A stretch of 64,000 nucleotides of DNA from Lysobacter sp. (GCA_019634715.1 JAHCAU010000006.1:157445-221444); one strand, 5' to 3'; positions 45,512-54,812 are shown, numbered from the stretch's first letter. The notes: generated from the letters alone by a model not told the origin. Numbers and translations: made by a program.

Positions 45512-47662
45512 TCAGAACTTGCCGTAGTAGCCCTCTTTCAGGGCGTCGAAGAGGTTGGCGGCGGTGTGCATCTCGCCGTCGTATTCGATCTCTTCGTTGC
45601 CCTTGACCTCGATCACGCTGCCGTCTTCCAGCTCGAAGCGGTAGGTGGTGTTCTCGAGGTCGGCTTCCTTGACCAGCACGCCCTGGAAGGCGGCGGGGTT
45701 GAAGCGGAAGGTGGTGCAGCCCTTGAGGCCCTGCTGGTAGGCGTAGCGGTAGATGTCCTTGAAGTCCTCGTACGGGTAGTCCGTCGGGACGTTCGCGGTC
45801 TTGGAGATCGAGCTGTCCACCCACTTCTGCGCGGCGGCCTGTACGTCGACGTGTTCCTTGGGGCTGATGTCGTCGGCGGCGATGAAGTAGTCCGGCAGCC
45901 TGGCGGCCGGGTCGTCGCTGAAGGGCATGGCCCTGGGGTTGACCAGTTCGCGGTAGGCCAGCAGCTCGAAGCTGTAGACGTCGACCTTTTCCTTCGACTT
46001 CTTGCCTTCGCGGATGATGTTGCGGCTGTAGTGGTGCGCGAACGAGGGCTCGATGCCGTTGGAGGCGTTGTTGGCCAGCGACAGCGAGATGGTGCCGGTG
46101 GGCGCGATCGAGCTGTGGTGGGTGAAGCGCGCGCCGGTCTCGGCGAGCTGGTCGACGAGGTCGGGGGCGACGCTGGCGATGCGTTGCATGTAGCGGCTGT
46201 AGCGGGCGTGCAGCACCTTGCCGGGGATCTCCTGGCCGACCTTCCAGCCGTCCTGCGCCATTTCCGGGCGCTTGCGCAGCATCTCGGCGGTGACGGCGAA
46301 GCGCTCTTCCATGATCGGGGCCGGGCCCTTCTCCTGGGCCAGCGACAGGCCCATTTCCCAGCCGGCAACGGCCATGTCGCGGGCGATGCGGTCGGTGAAG
46401 TCGAGCGACGGGGCGCTGCCGTACTTCATGCCGAGCATGGTCATGGTGCTGCCCAGGCCGAGGAAGCCCATGCCATGGCGGCGCTTGCGCATGATCTCGT
46501 CGCGCTGCTGCTGCAGGGGCAGGCCGTTGACCTCGACCACGTTGTCGAGCATGCGGGTGAACACGCGCACGACTTCCTTGTATTCCTCCCAGTCGAACGT
46601 GGCCTGGTCGGTGAAGGCGTTGCGCACGAAGTTGGTGAGGTTGACCGAACCCAGCAGGCAGGCGCCGTAGGGCGGCAGCGGCTGTTCGCCGCAGGGGTTG
46701 GTGGCGCGGATGTTCTCGCACCACCAGTTGTTGTTCATCTCGTTGACCTTGTCGATCAGGATGAAGCCCGGCTCGGCGTAGTCGTACGTCGAGACCATGA
46801 TCATGTCCCACAGGTGACGGGCGCGGATGTGGCCGTAGATCTTGCAGGCCACCATGCCGTCGTCGCGGGTGATGTAGTTGCGGGTGGTCGGCCAGTCGCG
46901 CCAGACGACCTGGCCGGGGTCGGCCACGTCGATGTCGCCGATTTCCTTCTCGTTGATCGGGAACACCAGCGGCCAGTCGGCGTCGTTCTCGACGGCCTGC
47001 ATGAAGCCGTCGGTGATCAGCAGCGACAGGTTGAACTGGCGCAGGCGGCCGTCCTCGCGCTTGGCGCGGATGAAGTCCTTCACGTCGGGGTGGGAGACAT
47101 CGAACGTGCCCATCTGCGCGCCGCGGCGGCCGCCGGCCGAGGACACGGTGAAGCACATCTTGTCGTAGATATCCATGAAGGACATCGGGCCCGACGTGTA
47201 CGCGCCGGCGCCGGCGACGAAGGCGCCGCGCGGACGCAGGGTGCTGAATTCGTAGCCGATGCCGCAGCCGGCCTTGAGAGTCAGGCCCGCTTCGTGGACC
47301 TTCTCGAGGATGCCGTCCATCGAGTCGGTGATGGTGCCCGACACGGTGCAGTTGATGGTCGAGGTGGCTGGCTTGTGCTCGAGCGCACCGGCGTTCGAGG
47401 TGATGCGGCCGGCCGGGATCGCACCGCGGCGCAGCGCCCACAGGAAACGGTCGTACCAGTATTTCTGCTTCTCGGCGGTGGGCTCGGCATCGGACAGTGC
47501 GCGGGCGACGCGCTGGTAGGTGCCGTCGATGTCGGCATCGACCGCCTCGCCCTGCTTCGTCTTGAGGCGGTATTTCTTGTCCCAGATGTCCCAGGACGCC
47601 GGCTGCATCGGAATCTCGGCGGCGGCGGCCTTGGCGACGGCCTCAAGACGCACAGTACTCAT
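45512..47662 (-). CDS. nrdJ: Adenosylcobalamin-dependent (class II) ribonucleoside-diphosphate reductase, catalytic subunit (NrdJa)
   Basis: 716 residues, start ATG 47662. Class II RNR hallmarks: the N-terminal barrel with STINCTVSGTITDSMDGI, LKAGCGIGYEFSTLRPRG, and the finger-loop region NPCGEQPLPPYGACLLGSVNL containing the catalytic Cys and Glu. It also has HHSSIAPTGTISL, GIEPSFAHHYSR and the substrate-site GLKGCTTFRFNP. It reduces ribonucleotides to deoxyribonucleotides using adenosylcobalamin, with or without oxygen. The usual C-terminal TSCPD and zinc tail are missing here and encoded separately (43829-44611). A promoter and an NrdR-like box lie about 270 bp upstream, so the mRNA has a long leader. 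Confidence 0.95.
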   Translation of the reverse strand: MSTVRLEAVAKAAAAEIPMQPASWDIWDKKYRLKTKQGEAVDADIDGTYQRVARALSDAEPTAEKQKYWYDRFLWALRRGAIPAGRITSNAGALEHKPATSTINCTVSGTITDSMDGILEKVHEAGLTLKAGCGIGYEFSTLRPRGAFVAGAGAYTSGPMSFMDIYDKMCFTVSSAGGRRGAQMGTFDVSHPDVKDFIRAKREDGRLRQFNLSLLITDGFMQAVENDADWPLVFPINEKEIGDIDVADPGQVVWRDWPTTRNYITRDDGMVACKIYGHIRARHLWDMIMVSTYDYAEPGFILIDKVNEMNNNWWCENIRATNPCGEQPLPPYGACLLGSVNLTNFVRNAFTDQATFDWEEYKEVVRVFTRMLDNVVEVNGLPLQQQRDEIMRKRRHGMGFLGLGSTMTMLGMKYGSAPSLDFTDRIARDMAVAGWEMGLSLAQEKGPAPIMEERFAVTAEMLRKRPEMAQDGWKVGQEIPGKVLHARYSRYMQRIASVAPDLVDQLAETGARFTHHSSIAPTGTISLSLANNASNGIEPSFAHHYSRNIIREGKKSKEKVDVYSFELLAYRELVNPRAMPFSDDPAARLPDYFIAADDISPKEHVDVQAAAQKWVDSSISKTANVPTDYPYEDFKDIYRYAYQQGLKGCTTFRFNPAAFQGVLVKEADLENTTYRFELEDGSVIEVKGNEEIEYDGEMHTAANLFDALKEGYYGKF

Positions 47663-47927
47663 CCAAATCCATCCTCGTCGTTGTGGCCACGGTGCTGCCG
47701 CAGCCTGTCGTTGTAGGTATTGCCGACGACGGAGCCCCCTGCTCGACACCTTCGGCGCATTGTGTGATGCGGTTCCGGATCTGGCCGCGTGATGACGCTC
47801 CTTTCGCGATCCGGTCGTGTTCGCCCGCGTCCTGCGCTGCGACTGGCGACGCCCGCTGTGCCCTCCGCTCCTCCGTGGAACAATTGATCCCGTGGAACAC
47901 CATCGGTAGGGTTGCCGGCCACTCCCA

Positions 47928-47943
47928 CCCCAAGATGTAGTGG
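47928..47943 (-). promoter_or_regulatory. Candidate NrdR box for nrdJ
   Basis: On the minus strand the sequence reads CCACTACATCTTGGGG, close to the NrdR consensus ACACTATATATTGTGT at 10 or more positions. It lies just downstream of the predicted nrdJ promoter, a place where the ATP/dATP-sensing NrdR repressor could block transcription. Only one good box is seen (a second, weaker one may overlap the -10 region), so this is tentative. Confidence 0.45.
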
Positions 47944-47957
47944 CCGTGCGGGGTGCC

Positions 47958-47986
47958 AAGCTACGCCCCCTCCGGGAGCAAGTCAA
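47958..47986 (-). promoter_or_regulatory. Predicted sigma-70 promoter of nrdJ
   Basis: On the minus strand TTGACT (47986-47981) and TAGCTT (47963-47958) are separated by exactly 17 nt. Transcription would start near 47951, giving a leader of about 290 nt before the nrdJ ATG. Confidence 0.55.
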
Positions 47987-48244
47987 CGGCTTGACGGACG
48001 TGTTTTCGCCTGTCCCGCCCGGCGGCGGCCCCCGCCACGGGCGCTGCGACGGCGACCCGACCTGATGTGAACGGCATCTCAATCCCGGGGCGGCCGCCGG
48101 AACCTCCGGCGCCCTGCGACGGTCTTCCCGGGGCTTGATTCGCGCCCCGCCCGCCGCGATGTTGGGGCATCGACCGCGGGACCTGACGCCCTCCATGCGC
48201 GCCCGGCCCGCACCCTCCCTGCGACCCTTCCGCGACCACCGACG

Positions 48245-49705
48245 ATGACCACCGACCGCCGACCCGCCAAGCGCAGCGCCAAGACCTCCCTCCTGCTCGC
48301 CCTGACCGCCGCCGCGGCCTTCGGCGGCTTCGCCGCGACCTGGGTCCGCGAGACCTTCCAGGCCCCCGTGCTGGCCGCGACGCCCGCAGCCACGGCAGCC
48401 GCGCCGACCGTGGCCGCGCTGCCGGTGGCGGTGGACGGCCAGCCGCTGCCGTCGCTGGCGCCGATGCTGCGCAAGGTCACCCCGGCGGTGGTCAGCGTGC
48501 ACAGCAAGCAGCGCGTGCGGGTCAGCCCGTTCGGCAACGACCCGTTCTTCCGCCGCATGTTCCCGGACATGACCCAGGAGCGGATCAACGAGTCGCTGGG
48601 TTCGGGCGTGATCGTCGATGCCGCGCGCGGCCTGGTGCTGACCAACCATCACGTGATCGAGGGCGCGGACGATGTGTCGGTGACCCTGTCCGACGGCCGC
48701 GAACTCAAGGCCGAATTCATCGGATCCGACCCCGACACCGACGTGGCGCTGATGCGGATCAAGGCCGACAGGCTGACCGCGCTGGCGCTGGCCAATTCCG
48801 ACCAGCTGCAGGTCGGCGATTTCGTGGTCGCGGTGGGCAACCCGTTCGGCGTGGGCCAGACCGTGACCTCCGGCATCGTCTCGGCCGTGGGCCGCAGCAA
48901 CCTGCCGGGCCTGGGCTTCCAGAACTTCATCCAGACCGACGCCTCGATCAATCCGGGCAATTCCGGCGGTGCGCTGGTCAACCTGCGCGGCGAGCTGGTC
49001 GGCATCAACACCGCCAGCTTCAACCCGCGCGGCAGTGCGGCAGGCAACATCGGCCTGGGTTTCGCGATTCCGGCGAACCTGGCCGGCAGCATCCTGCGCC
49101 AGCTCAACGACGGCGGCACCGTGCGCCGCGGCGCGCTGGGCATCGAAACCCAGGACGTGACCCCGCAGATCGCGCGCGGGCTGGGCCTGGACCTGAGCCA
49201 CGGCGCGGCGATCACCCGCGTCTACCCGGGTTCGGCCGCCGCCGCCGCCGGCCTGCGCGTGGGCGACGTGGTGGTGTCCGCCAACGGCCAGCGCGTGGAC
49301 AACAGCGCGGCGCTGCGCAATTTCCAGGGCCTGCAGCCGGTGAACGCGAAGGTGACGCTGGAGATCCGCCGCGACGGCAAGCCGCTGCAGGTGTCGGCGA
49401 CGCTGCGCGAGCAGCCGCGCGAGATCACCGGCGACGACCTCGACCCGCGCCTGGCCGGCGCCCGGTTCATCGAACTGCCCGAATCGCTGCGCCGCCAGGG
49501 CGTGTCGGGCGTGCTGGTCGACGAGGTCGAGCGCAACAGCCGCGCGGCGCGCAACGGCCTGCGCAAGGGCGATGTGGTGCTGGCCGGCACCATGGGCGAG
49601 TTCGGCAATCTCGGCGGTTTCCGCGCCAGCTTCGGCGAGCGCCCGGGCGACCTCTGGCTGCGGGTCTGGCGCAACGGCCGCCAGGGCGACCTGCCGATGC
49701 GCTGA
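48245..49705 (+). CDS. Do-like periplasmic serine protease (DegQ/DegP/MucD family)
   Basis: 486 residues. An N-terminal signal or anchor (about 14-34) leads to a trypsin-like domain with the complete triad: His in LTNHHVIEG, Asp in DTDVALMRI, and Ser in NPGNSGGALVN. Two PDZ domains follow (about 290-375, RGALGIETQDVTPQIA, and about 400-480, GVSGVLVDEVERNSRAARNGLRKGDVVL). It degrades or chaperones misfolded envelope proteins. The early FFRRMFP insertion corresponds to the LA loop. It is monocistronic; copy 2 of the nested-palindrome element lies 32 bp after its stop. Confidence 0.94.
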   Translation: MTTDRRPAKRSAKTSLLLALTAAAAFGGFAATWVRETFQAPVLAATPAATAAAPTVAALPVAVDGQPLPSLAPMLRKVTPAVVSVHSKQRVRVSPFGNDPFFRRMFPDMTQERINESLGSGVIVDAARGLVLTNHHVIEGADDVSVTLSDGRELKAEFIGSDPDTDVALMRIKADRLTALALANSDQLQVGDFVVAVGNPFGVGQTVTSGIVSAVGRSNLPGLGFQNFIQTDASINPGNSGGALVNLRGELVGINTASFNPRGSAAGNIGLGFAIPANLAGSILRQLNDGGTVRRGALGIETQDVTPQIARGLGLDLSHGAAITRVYPGSAAAAAGLRVGDVVVSANGQRVDNSAALRNFQGLQPVNAKVTLEIRRDGKPLQVSATLREQPREITGDDLDPRLAGARFIELPESLRRQGVSGVLVDEVERNSRAARNGLRKGDVVLAGTMGEFGNLGGFRASFGERPGDLWLRVWRNGRQGDLPMR

Positions 49706-49736
49706 GCGCCGACAGGCTGCGGGCCGGTCGGCGTAC

Positions 49737-49902
49737 TAAGCCCAACGGGCACAAAGCCTCATTCAGAGTCACCCACAGACCCGTCTGCAAGGCGCACGCG
49801 CGCAGGCAGGCTGGCCGCCTGTCAAGCGCGTGCAACGCAGCAGGCGGGCCTGCGGGTGGCTCCCTTTGGGCGCGCTTGAGGCTTTTGTGCCCGTTGGGCT
49901 TA
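49737..49902. repeat. Nested-palindrome (MITE-like) element, copy 2 (shorter)
   Basis: Shares the TAAGCCCAACGGGCACAAAG...TTTGTGCCCGTTGGGCTTA ends and the first inner hairpin with copy 1 (1825-2075), but the second hairpin is deleted, leaving CGCTTGAGGCTTTTGTG. Inner-arm substitutions are paired (AGGCCCGTCTGC against GCAGGCGGGCC), keeping the stem largely intact. Left flank GTAC, right flank GTAA. It lies between degQ and the AI-2E/PerM gene. Confidence 0.8.
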
Positions 49903-49939
49903 GTAAGCTGTCGGTCCACGTCCCCCGGCCCCCCCCCGC

Positions 49940-51067
49940 ATGAGCAGCACGCCCGAGCCGACGCCCGTCGATCCCGACATCCCTTCGGTCGCCTCCCTGC
50001 CGGAGGAAGGCCCCGCCGCCCCGCCGCCGCGTCCGCGTTCCTCCACGGCGGCCGTGGTGCTCGCGACGCTGGCCGTCGGCTATACGCTGTGGGCGATGCA
50101 GAGCCTGCTGCTGCCGATCCTGCTGGCGATGTTCTTCGCCCTGATCGGCAACCCCATCCTGCGCGGGCTGCAGAGGCTGCATGTGCCGCGCTTCCTCGGC
50201 GCGCTGGCGGTGCTGTCGGCAGGCATCGCCTCGGCGGTGCTGATGGGCAGCCTGCTGGCCGCGCCGGCCGGCGACCTGATGCGGCAGCTGCCGCGCGAGA
50301 TGCGCCAGGTCGCGCCCAAGCTGCGCGACGTGATCAAGCCGGTGCAGGACGCGCGCAAGGGCGCCGAGAGCATCGCCCGCGCCGCGGGCGGCGGCGGCGA
50401 TGCCGCGCCGGTGCGCGTGGTGCGCGCCGAGGACGACCCCTACCGCGCCCTGGTCGCCACGCCGCGCATGGCGGCCGCGGTGCTGGCGGTGGTGCTGCTG
50501 ACCCTGTTCTTCATGGTCTACGGCGACGACCTGCAGCGAAAGGCGCTGGCCCTGCTGCCGAGCCGGCAGCAGAAGCGCTTCACCCGCGACCTGCTGCAGT
50601 CGATCGAACGCGAGGTCTCGCGCTACGTGCTGACCATCACCCTCATCAACTTCGGCCTGGGGCTGGCCTTCGCCGGGATGCTGGCGGCGCTGGGCCTGGC
50701 GCTGCCCGAGGCGCTGATGTGGGGCACGCTGGCGGCGATGCTGAACTACATGCCCTACGTCGGCCCGCTGATCGGCGTGGCCGCGACCCTGATGATGGGT
50801 TTCGTGCATTTCGACACGCCGCTGGAAGCCCTGCTGCCGGCCGGCGGCTACCTGCTGCTGCACACGCTGGAGGGGCAGCTGCTCACGCCGATCGTGCTGG
50901 GCCGGCGCATGGCGATCTCGCCGCTGGTGCTGATCCTCGGCCTGATGACCTTCGGCTGGCTCTGGGGCGTGGCCGGGCTGCTGCTGGCGGTGCCCCTGCT
51001 GGCCTGCGTGAAGCTGGCGCTGGAGCGCCTGCACGGCATGGAGGCCTGGGCGCGGCTGATGGAATGA
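49940..51067 (+). CDS. AI-2E/PerM-family membrane permease
   Basis: 375 residues. After a Pro-rich cytoplasmic N-terminus (about 1-35) come paired helices (AVVLATLAVGYTLWAM, LLLPILLAMFFALIGNPILRGL), a periplasmic or cytoplasmic helical domain with amphipathic segments, and a C-terminal bundle. That bundle contains the family stretch LNYMPYVGPLIGVAATLMMG and the conserved ending ILGLMTFGWLWGVAGLLLAVPLLACVKLALE. Family members act as exporters or sodium/proton antiporters; the AI-2 role is not general. The HAD gene follows without a gap, suggesting an operon with the M17 peptidase. Confidence 0.9.
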   Translation: MSSTPEPTPVDPDIPSVASLPEEGPAAPPPRPRSSTAAVVLATLAVGYTLWAMQSLLLPILLAMFFALIGNPILRGLQRLHVPRFLGALAVLSAGIASAVLMGSLLAAPAGDLMRQLPREMRQVAPKLRDVIKPVQDARKGAESIARAAGGGGDAAPVRVVRAEDDPYRALVATPRMAAAVLAVVLLTLFFMVYGDDLQRKALALLPSRQQKRFTRDLLQSIEREVSRYVLTITLINFGLGLAFAGMLAALGLALPEALMWGTLAAMLNYMPYVGPLIGVAATLMMGFVHFDTPLEALLPAGGYLLLHTLEGQLLTPIVLGRRMAISPLVLILGLMTFGWLWGVAGLLLAVPLLACVKLALERLHGMEAWARLME

Positions 51068-51141
51068 GCGCCCTGCCCGCCCGTGCCCGACCCACTGCCC
51101 CGCCCGCCATGCCGTCCCATGCCGCGCGCTACACTGGCGCC

Positions 51142-51903
51142 GTGAACTTCCGCATCCGCGCCATCACCCTCGACCTGGACGACACCCTCTGGCCGTTCGC
51201 GCCGATCGGCGCACGCATCGAGCGCGTCCTCGACGACTGGCTGCGCACGCACAGCCCGCGCACCGCCGAGCGCTTCCCGATCCCGGTCATGCGCGACCTG
51301 CGCGACCGCATCTTCGCCGAGCGCGTCGACCTGGCCCACGACATGAGCGAACTGCGCCGGCTGACGCTGCGCATGGCCTTCGAGGCCAGCGGCGAGGACG
51401 ACCCGCACGCGCTGGCCGAGACCGCGTACGCGGTGTTCTTCGCCGAGCGCAACCGCGTCGACTGCTATCCCGACGCCATCGACGCGCTCGCCCGGCTCAG
51501 CGCGACGCTGCCGGTGGCCGCGCTGAGCAACGGCAACGCCGACCTCGCCGCGATCGGCCTGGACCATCACTTCGCCTTCCAGCTCGGCGCGCGCGAACAC
51601 GGCGCGGCCAAACCCGAGTCCAGCATCTTCCTCGCCGCCTGCGAACGCCTCGGCTGCGCGCCGGACGAAGTGCTGCACGTCGGCGACCACGTCGAGATGG
51701 ACGTGATCGGCGCCGCGCGCGCCGGCCTGCGCACCGCGTGGGTGCATCGCGAGGATGCGCGCGAACGCCATCCCGCCTGGCCGCGCGAGGACATCGCGCC
51801 GGACCTCGTCGTGCCCGATCTCGCCGCACTGGCCGACCTCATCGAGCGCATGCCCGTCGCCGGCCTGCGCCACGCCACGCCTTCCCAGGAACTGCAGCCA
51901 TGA
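51142..51903 (+). CDS. HAD-family hydrolase
   Basis: About 253 residues from GTG 51142, chosen because the family begins right before motif I (RAITLDLDDTLW). An ATG at 51064 overlapping the permease stop (ATGA) and one at 51109 are in-frame alternatives. Motif II is VAALSNGNAD, the Lys is in AAKPESSIF, and motif IV is VLHVGDHVEMDVIGA, so all four HAD motifs are intact, with a helical cap (about 20-90). It probably dephosphorylates a small metabolite in the cytoplasm. The stop overlaps the start of the M17 peptidase (ATGA). Confidence 0.85.
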   Translation: MNFRIRAITLDLDDTLWPFAPIGARIERVLDDWLRTHSPRTAERFPIPVMRDLRDRIFAERVDLAHDMSELRRLTLRMAFEASGEDDPHALAETAYAVFFAERNRVDCYPDAIDALARLSATLPVAALSNGNADLAAIGLDHHFAFQLGAREHGAAKPESSIFLAACERLGCAPDEVLHVGDHVEMDVIGAARAGLRTAWVHREDARERHPAWPREDIAPDLVVPDLAALADLIERMPVAGLRHATPSQELQP

Positions 51904-53267
51904 CCGCCCTGCCCGGACTCGCCGAGACCGCCGACCACGCCCTGCCGCTGCACGCCGCCACCGCCGCGACCTTCGCCGCGTGGCGCGCGCAGCAGACACC
52001 CGCGGTGCAGGCCTGGCTGCAGGCGCAGGGCTTCACCGCCGCCGCCGGCACGCACGCCCTGCTGCCCGGCAGCGACGGCCTGGCCGGCGCGGTGCTGGGC
52101 GTGGCCGACCTGCGCGATCCCTTCGCCTGGGCGCATGCGCCCTACGCGCTGCCGGCCGGCGACTGGCGCATGGCCGACGCGATCGATGCCGATGCACAGG
52201 TCGCGATGCAACTGGGCTGGGGCCTGGGCAGCTACCGCTTCACCCGCTATCGCGCCGCGACCCGCGCACCGGCGCGGCTGGTCGGCGCGATCGACGCCGA
52301 CATCGCCGCGCAGCTCGCCGCCTGCGCACGCGTGCGCGACCTGGTGAACACGCCGACCGAGGACATGGGTCCGGCCGACCTGGAAGCGGTGACGCGCGCG
52401 ATCGCGCAGGCGCACGGCGCCGACCTCGACGTGCTGGTCGGCGACGACCTGCTGCTGCACAACTTCCCCGCGATCCACGCCGTCGGCCGCGCCTCGCACC
52501 GCGACCCGCGCCTGATCGTGCTGCATTGGGGTGCGCAGGAACATCCGCACATCGCCATCGTCGGCAAGGGCGTGTGCTTCGACACCGGCGGCCTCGACGT
52601 GAAGGCCGCCGCCGGCATGCGCAACATGAAGAAGGACATGGGCGGCGCCGCGCATGCGATCGCGCTGGCCGAACTGATCATGGCGCGCAGGCTGCCGGTG
52701 CGCATCACCCTGCTGGTACCGGCGGTCGAAAACGCACTGGGTCCGAACGCCTACCGCCCAGGCGAAGTCATCGCCACGCGCAAGGGCATCAGCGTCGAGA
52801 TCGACAATACCGATGCCGAAGGTCGCGTCGTGCTGTGCGATGCGCTGGCCTACGCCAGCGAACAGACGCCGCAGCTGATCCTCGACTTCGCCACGCTCAC
52901 CGGCGCCGCGCGCGTCGCGCTCGGCCCCGACCTGCCGGCGCTGTTCGGCAACGACGACGCCGTCGCCAACGCCTGGCTCGACGCCGGCCTGCGCACGCAC
53001 GACCCGCTGTGGCGCATGCCGCTGCATCGCCCGTACATGCGCTACCTCAGCAGCGGCATCGCCGACATCGCCAACGGCAGCAGCACGCCCATGGCCGGCT
53101 GCATCACCGCCGCGCTGTACCTCGACCGCTTCGTGCCGAACGACCAGCCCTGGGCGCACCTCGACGTCTACAGCTGGAACGACAGCGAACGCCCCGGCCG
53201 CCCCGCCGGCGGCGAGGCGCAGGCGCTGCGCGCGTGCTGGGCGATGCTGAAGGCTCGATTCGGTTGA
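51900..53267 (+). CDS. M17 leucyl-aminopeptidase-family protease
   Basis: 455 residues from ATG 51900, overlapping the HAD stop by 4 bp. The C-terminal catalytic domain has the metal and active-site motifs GKGVCFDTGGLDVK, the M17 signature NTDAEGRVVL, and KKDMGGAA. The N-terminal half (1-150) is shorter and more divergent than in PepA, so it belongs to the leucyl-aminopeptidase-like (PepB/other) branch. It removes N-terminal residues from peptides in the cytoplasm using two divalent metals. Length fits that branch. Confidence 0.92.
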   Translation: MTALPGLAETADHALPLHAATAATFAAWRAQQTPAVQAWLQAQGFTAAAGTHALLPGSDGLAGAVLGVADLRDPFAWAHAPYALPAGDWRMADAIDADAQVAMQLGWGLGSYRFTRYRAATRAPARLVGAIDADIAAQLAACARVRDLVNTPTEDMGPADLEAVTRAIAQAHGADLDVLVGDDLLLHNFPAIHAVGRASHRDPRLIVLHWGAQEHPHIAIVGKGVCFDTGGLDVKAAAGMRNMKKDMGGAAHAIALAELIMARRLPVRITLLVPAVENALGPNAYRPGEVIATRKGISVEIDNTDAEGRVVLCDALAYASEQTPQLILDFATLTGAARVALGPDLPALFGNDDAVANAWLDAGLRTHDPLWRMPLHRPYMRYLSSGIADIANGSSTPMAGCITAALYLDRFVPNDQPWAHLDVYSWNDSERPGRPAGGEAQALRACWAMLKARFG

Positions 53268-53325
53268 TTCAGCGCGCGAAGGCCACACTCTCGGTCCGAG
53301 CCACCACACAGGACACCGCCTCGCC

Positions 53326-54036
53326 ATGATCGCTGCCCGGTCATCGACCAGAAATATTCTGCGGGCGCACCTCTCCGCATTCGCCCTGTCGCTCTCGCTG
53401 TTCGCTCTCGCAAGTTCCGCGACGCAGGCGCAGACGCAACCCGCACGCAAACCCTCGCCCGCTGCCGTCGCACCGACGCCGAAGGCGCAGCGCACCGTGC
53501 TGGTGATGGGCGACTCGCTGTCGGCCGCGTACGGCCTGTCGGCCTCGCAGGGCTGGGTCGCGCTGACCGCGCAGAAGATCGCGAAGGACAAGCCAGGCTG
53601 GCACGTGGTCAATGCCAGCATCAGCGGCGAAACCACCGCCGGTGGCGCCGCACGCATCGCCGCCGAACTGTCGCGACACAAACCAGCCGTCGTGGTGATC
53701 GAACTCGGCGCCAACGACGGCCTGCGCGGCCTGCCCGTCGCGCAGACCCGCGCCAACCTCGCGAAGATGATCGCCGCCGCGAAGACCGCCAACGCCAAGG
53801 TGCTGCTGATCGGCATGCGCATGCCGCCGAACTACGGTCCCGACTACACGCGCAGCTTCGAGCAGGCGTTCGCCGATCTGGCGCGCGAGCACCGCACCGC
53901 CTTCGTGCCGTTCCTGCTCGAACCGATCGCGCTCGACGACCGCGCGTTCCAGGCCGATCGCCTGCATCCGGTCGCGTCCGCCCAGCCGAAGCTGCGCGAC
54001 CACGTCTGGACCGCACTGGCGCCGCTGCTGAACTGA
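53326..54036 (+). CDS. Arylesterase / TesA-like GDSL hydrolase
   Basis: 236 residues. A signal peptide (about 1-37, ATQAQ) is followed by the SGNH/GDSL blocks: block I VMGDSLSAAYGL (Ser nucleophile), Gly in NASISGETTAGG, Asn in ELGANDGLRG, and the Asp-His pair in ADRLHPVA. This is the periplasmic TesA/arylesterase family, hydrolysing short acyl esters and thioesters. It lies 58 bp downstream of the M17 peptidase on the same strand. Confidence 0.92.
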   Translation: MIAARSSTRNILRAHLSAFALSLSLFALASSATQAQTQPARKPSPAAVAPTPKAQRTVLVMGDSLSAAYGLSASQGWVALTAQKIAKDKPGWHVVNASISGETTAGGAARIAAELSRHKPAVVVIELGANDGLRGLPVAQTRANLAKMIAAAKTANAKVLLIGMRMPPNYGPDYTRSFEQAFADLAREHRTAFVPFLLEPIALDDRAFQADRLHPVASAQPKLRDHVWTALAPLLN

Positions 54037-54227
54037 TCCTCGGCCGATCGCGGCCCGGCGCATCCATGCGCGCCCGTCCCGCGTACGCGCCGTTTTTCAC
54101 GAAACGGTTGATTTCCAGAGGTTTCCTGCATCACCGTGCATCCGGACCCGGCGAGCGCGCGTAAACGACTCCGTACCGGCCTTGCGCCTCCGCGCACCGG
54201 ACACCCCCAACCTACGGAGTTCGCCCG

Positions 54228-54785
54228 ATGAACACGAAACTGCTGTCCGCCGCGCTGTTCGCCACGCTCGCCGCCGCAACGCTGACCGTGCAGGCCGGCA
54301 AGTCCGAAAACCCGATGGTCGGCGGCGCGCCGATGTACGCCAGCAAGGACATCGTCGACAACGCCGTCAATTCCAAGGACCACACCACCCTGGTCGCCGC
54401 AGTGAAGGCCGCCGGCCTCGTCGACACGCTCAAGGGCCCCGGCCCGTTCACCGTGTTCGCGCCGACCAACGCGGCGTTCTCCGCCCTGCCCGCCGGCACC
54501 GTCGACACGCTGCTCAAGCCCGAAAACAAGGCCACGCTCACCGGCGTGCTGACCTATCACGTCGTGGCGGGCAACGTCGATGCGAAGTCGCTGCTCGCGA
54601 AGATCAAGGCCGGCAAGGGCAGCGCGACCCTGACCACCGTGCAGGGTCAAACGCTGACGGCGCGCACCGCCGGCGGCGGCGTGACCATCACCGACGCCAA
54701 GGGCAACACCGCGAAGGTCAGCATCGCCGACGTGAAGCAGAAGAACGGCGTGATCCACGTGGTCGATCGCGTGCTGCTGCCCTGA
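54228..54785 (+). CDS. Secreted fasciclin (FAS1) domain protein
   Basis: 185 residues. Signal peptide (about 1-23, VQAGK), then a single FAS1 domain with both conserved boxes: H1 FTVFAPTNAAFSALP and H2 GVIHVVDRVLLP, joined by LLKPENKATLTGVLTYHVVAG (YH motif). FAS1 proteins mediate adhesion or surface interaction. The ATG follows ACGGAGTTCGCCCG. A strong intrinsic terminator follows the stop after 27 bp. Confidence 0.93.
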   Translation: MNTKLLSAALFATLAAATLTVQAGKSENPMVGGAPMYASKDIVDNAVNSKDHTTLVAAVKAAGLVDTLKGPGPFTVFAPTNAAFSALPAGTVDTLLKPENKATLTGVLTYHVVAGNVDAKSLLAKIKAGKGSATLTTVQGQTLTARTAGGGVTITDAKGNTAKVSIADVKQKNGVIHVVDRVLLP

Positions 54786-54812
54786 TCGCCCCTGTCCCGA
54801 TCTGCAGCGAAT

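Larger units (their letters stand above)
47663..48244. other. Divergent intergenic region: nrdJ leader and degQ upstream
   Basis: 582 bp. The nrdJ side contains the promoter, the NrdR-like box and a roughly 290-nt leader with two copies of GTTCCACGG near 47870-47900. I looked for the B12-box of a cobalamin riboswitch in this leader and did not find it. The degQ side (48000-48244) is GC-rich with hairpins around 48080-48160. No gene seen. Confidence 0.5.

Noticed and set aside
45354..47441. Long minus-strand ORF over nrdJ
   Set aside because: Antiphase shadow rich in Arg/His/Gly; the nrdJ frame has all catalytic motifs.
47663..47951. Cobalamin riboswitch upstream of nrdJ
   Set aside because: No B12-box consensus could be found on the transcribed strand; only a long leader is certain.
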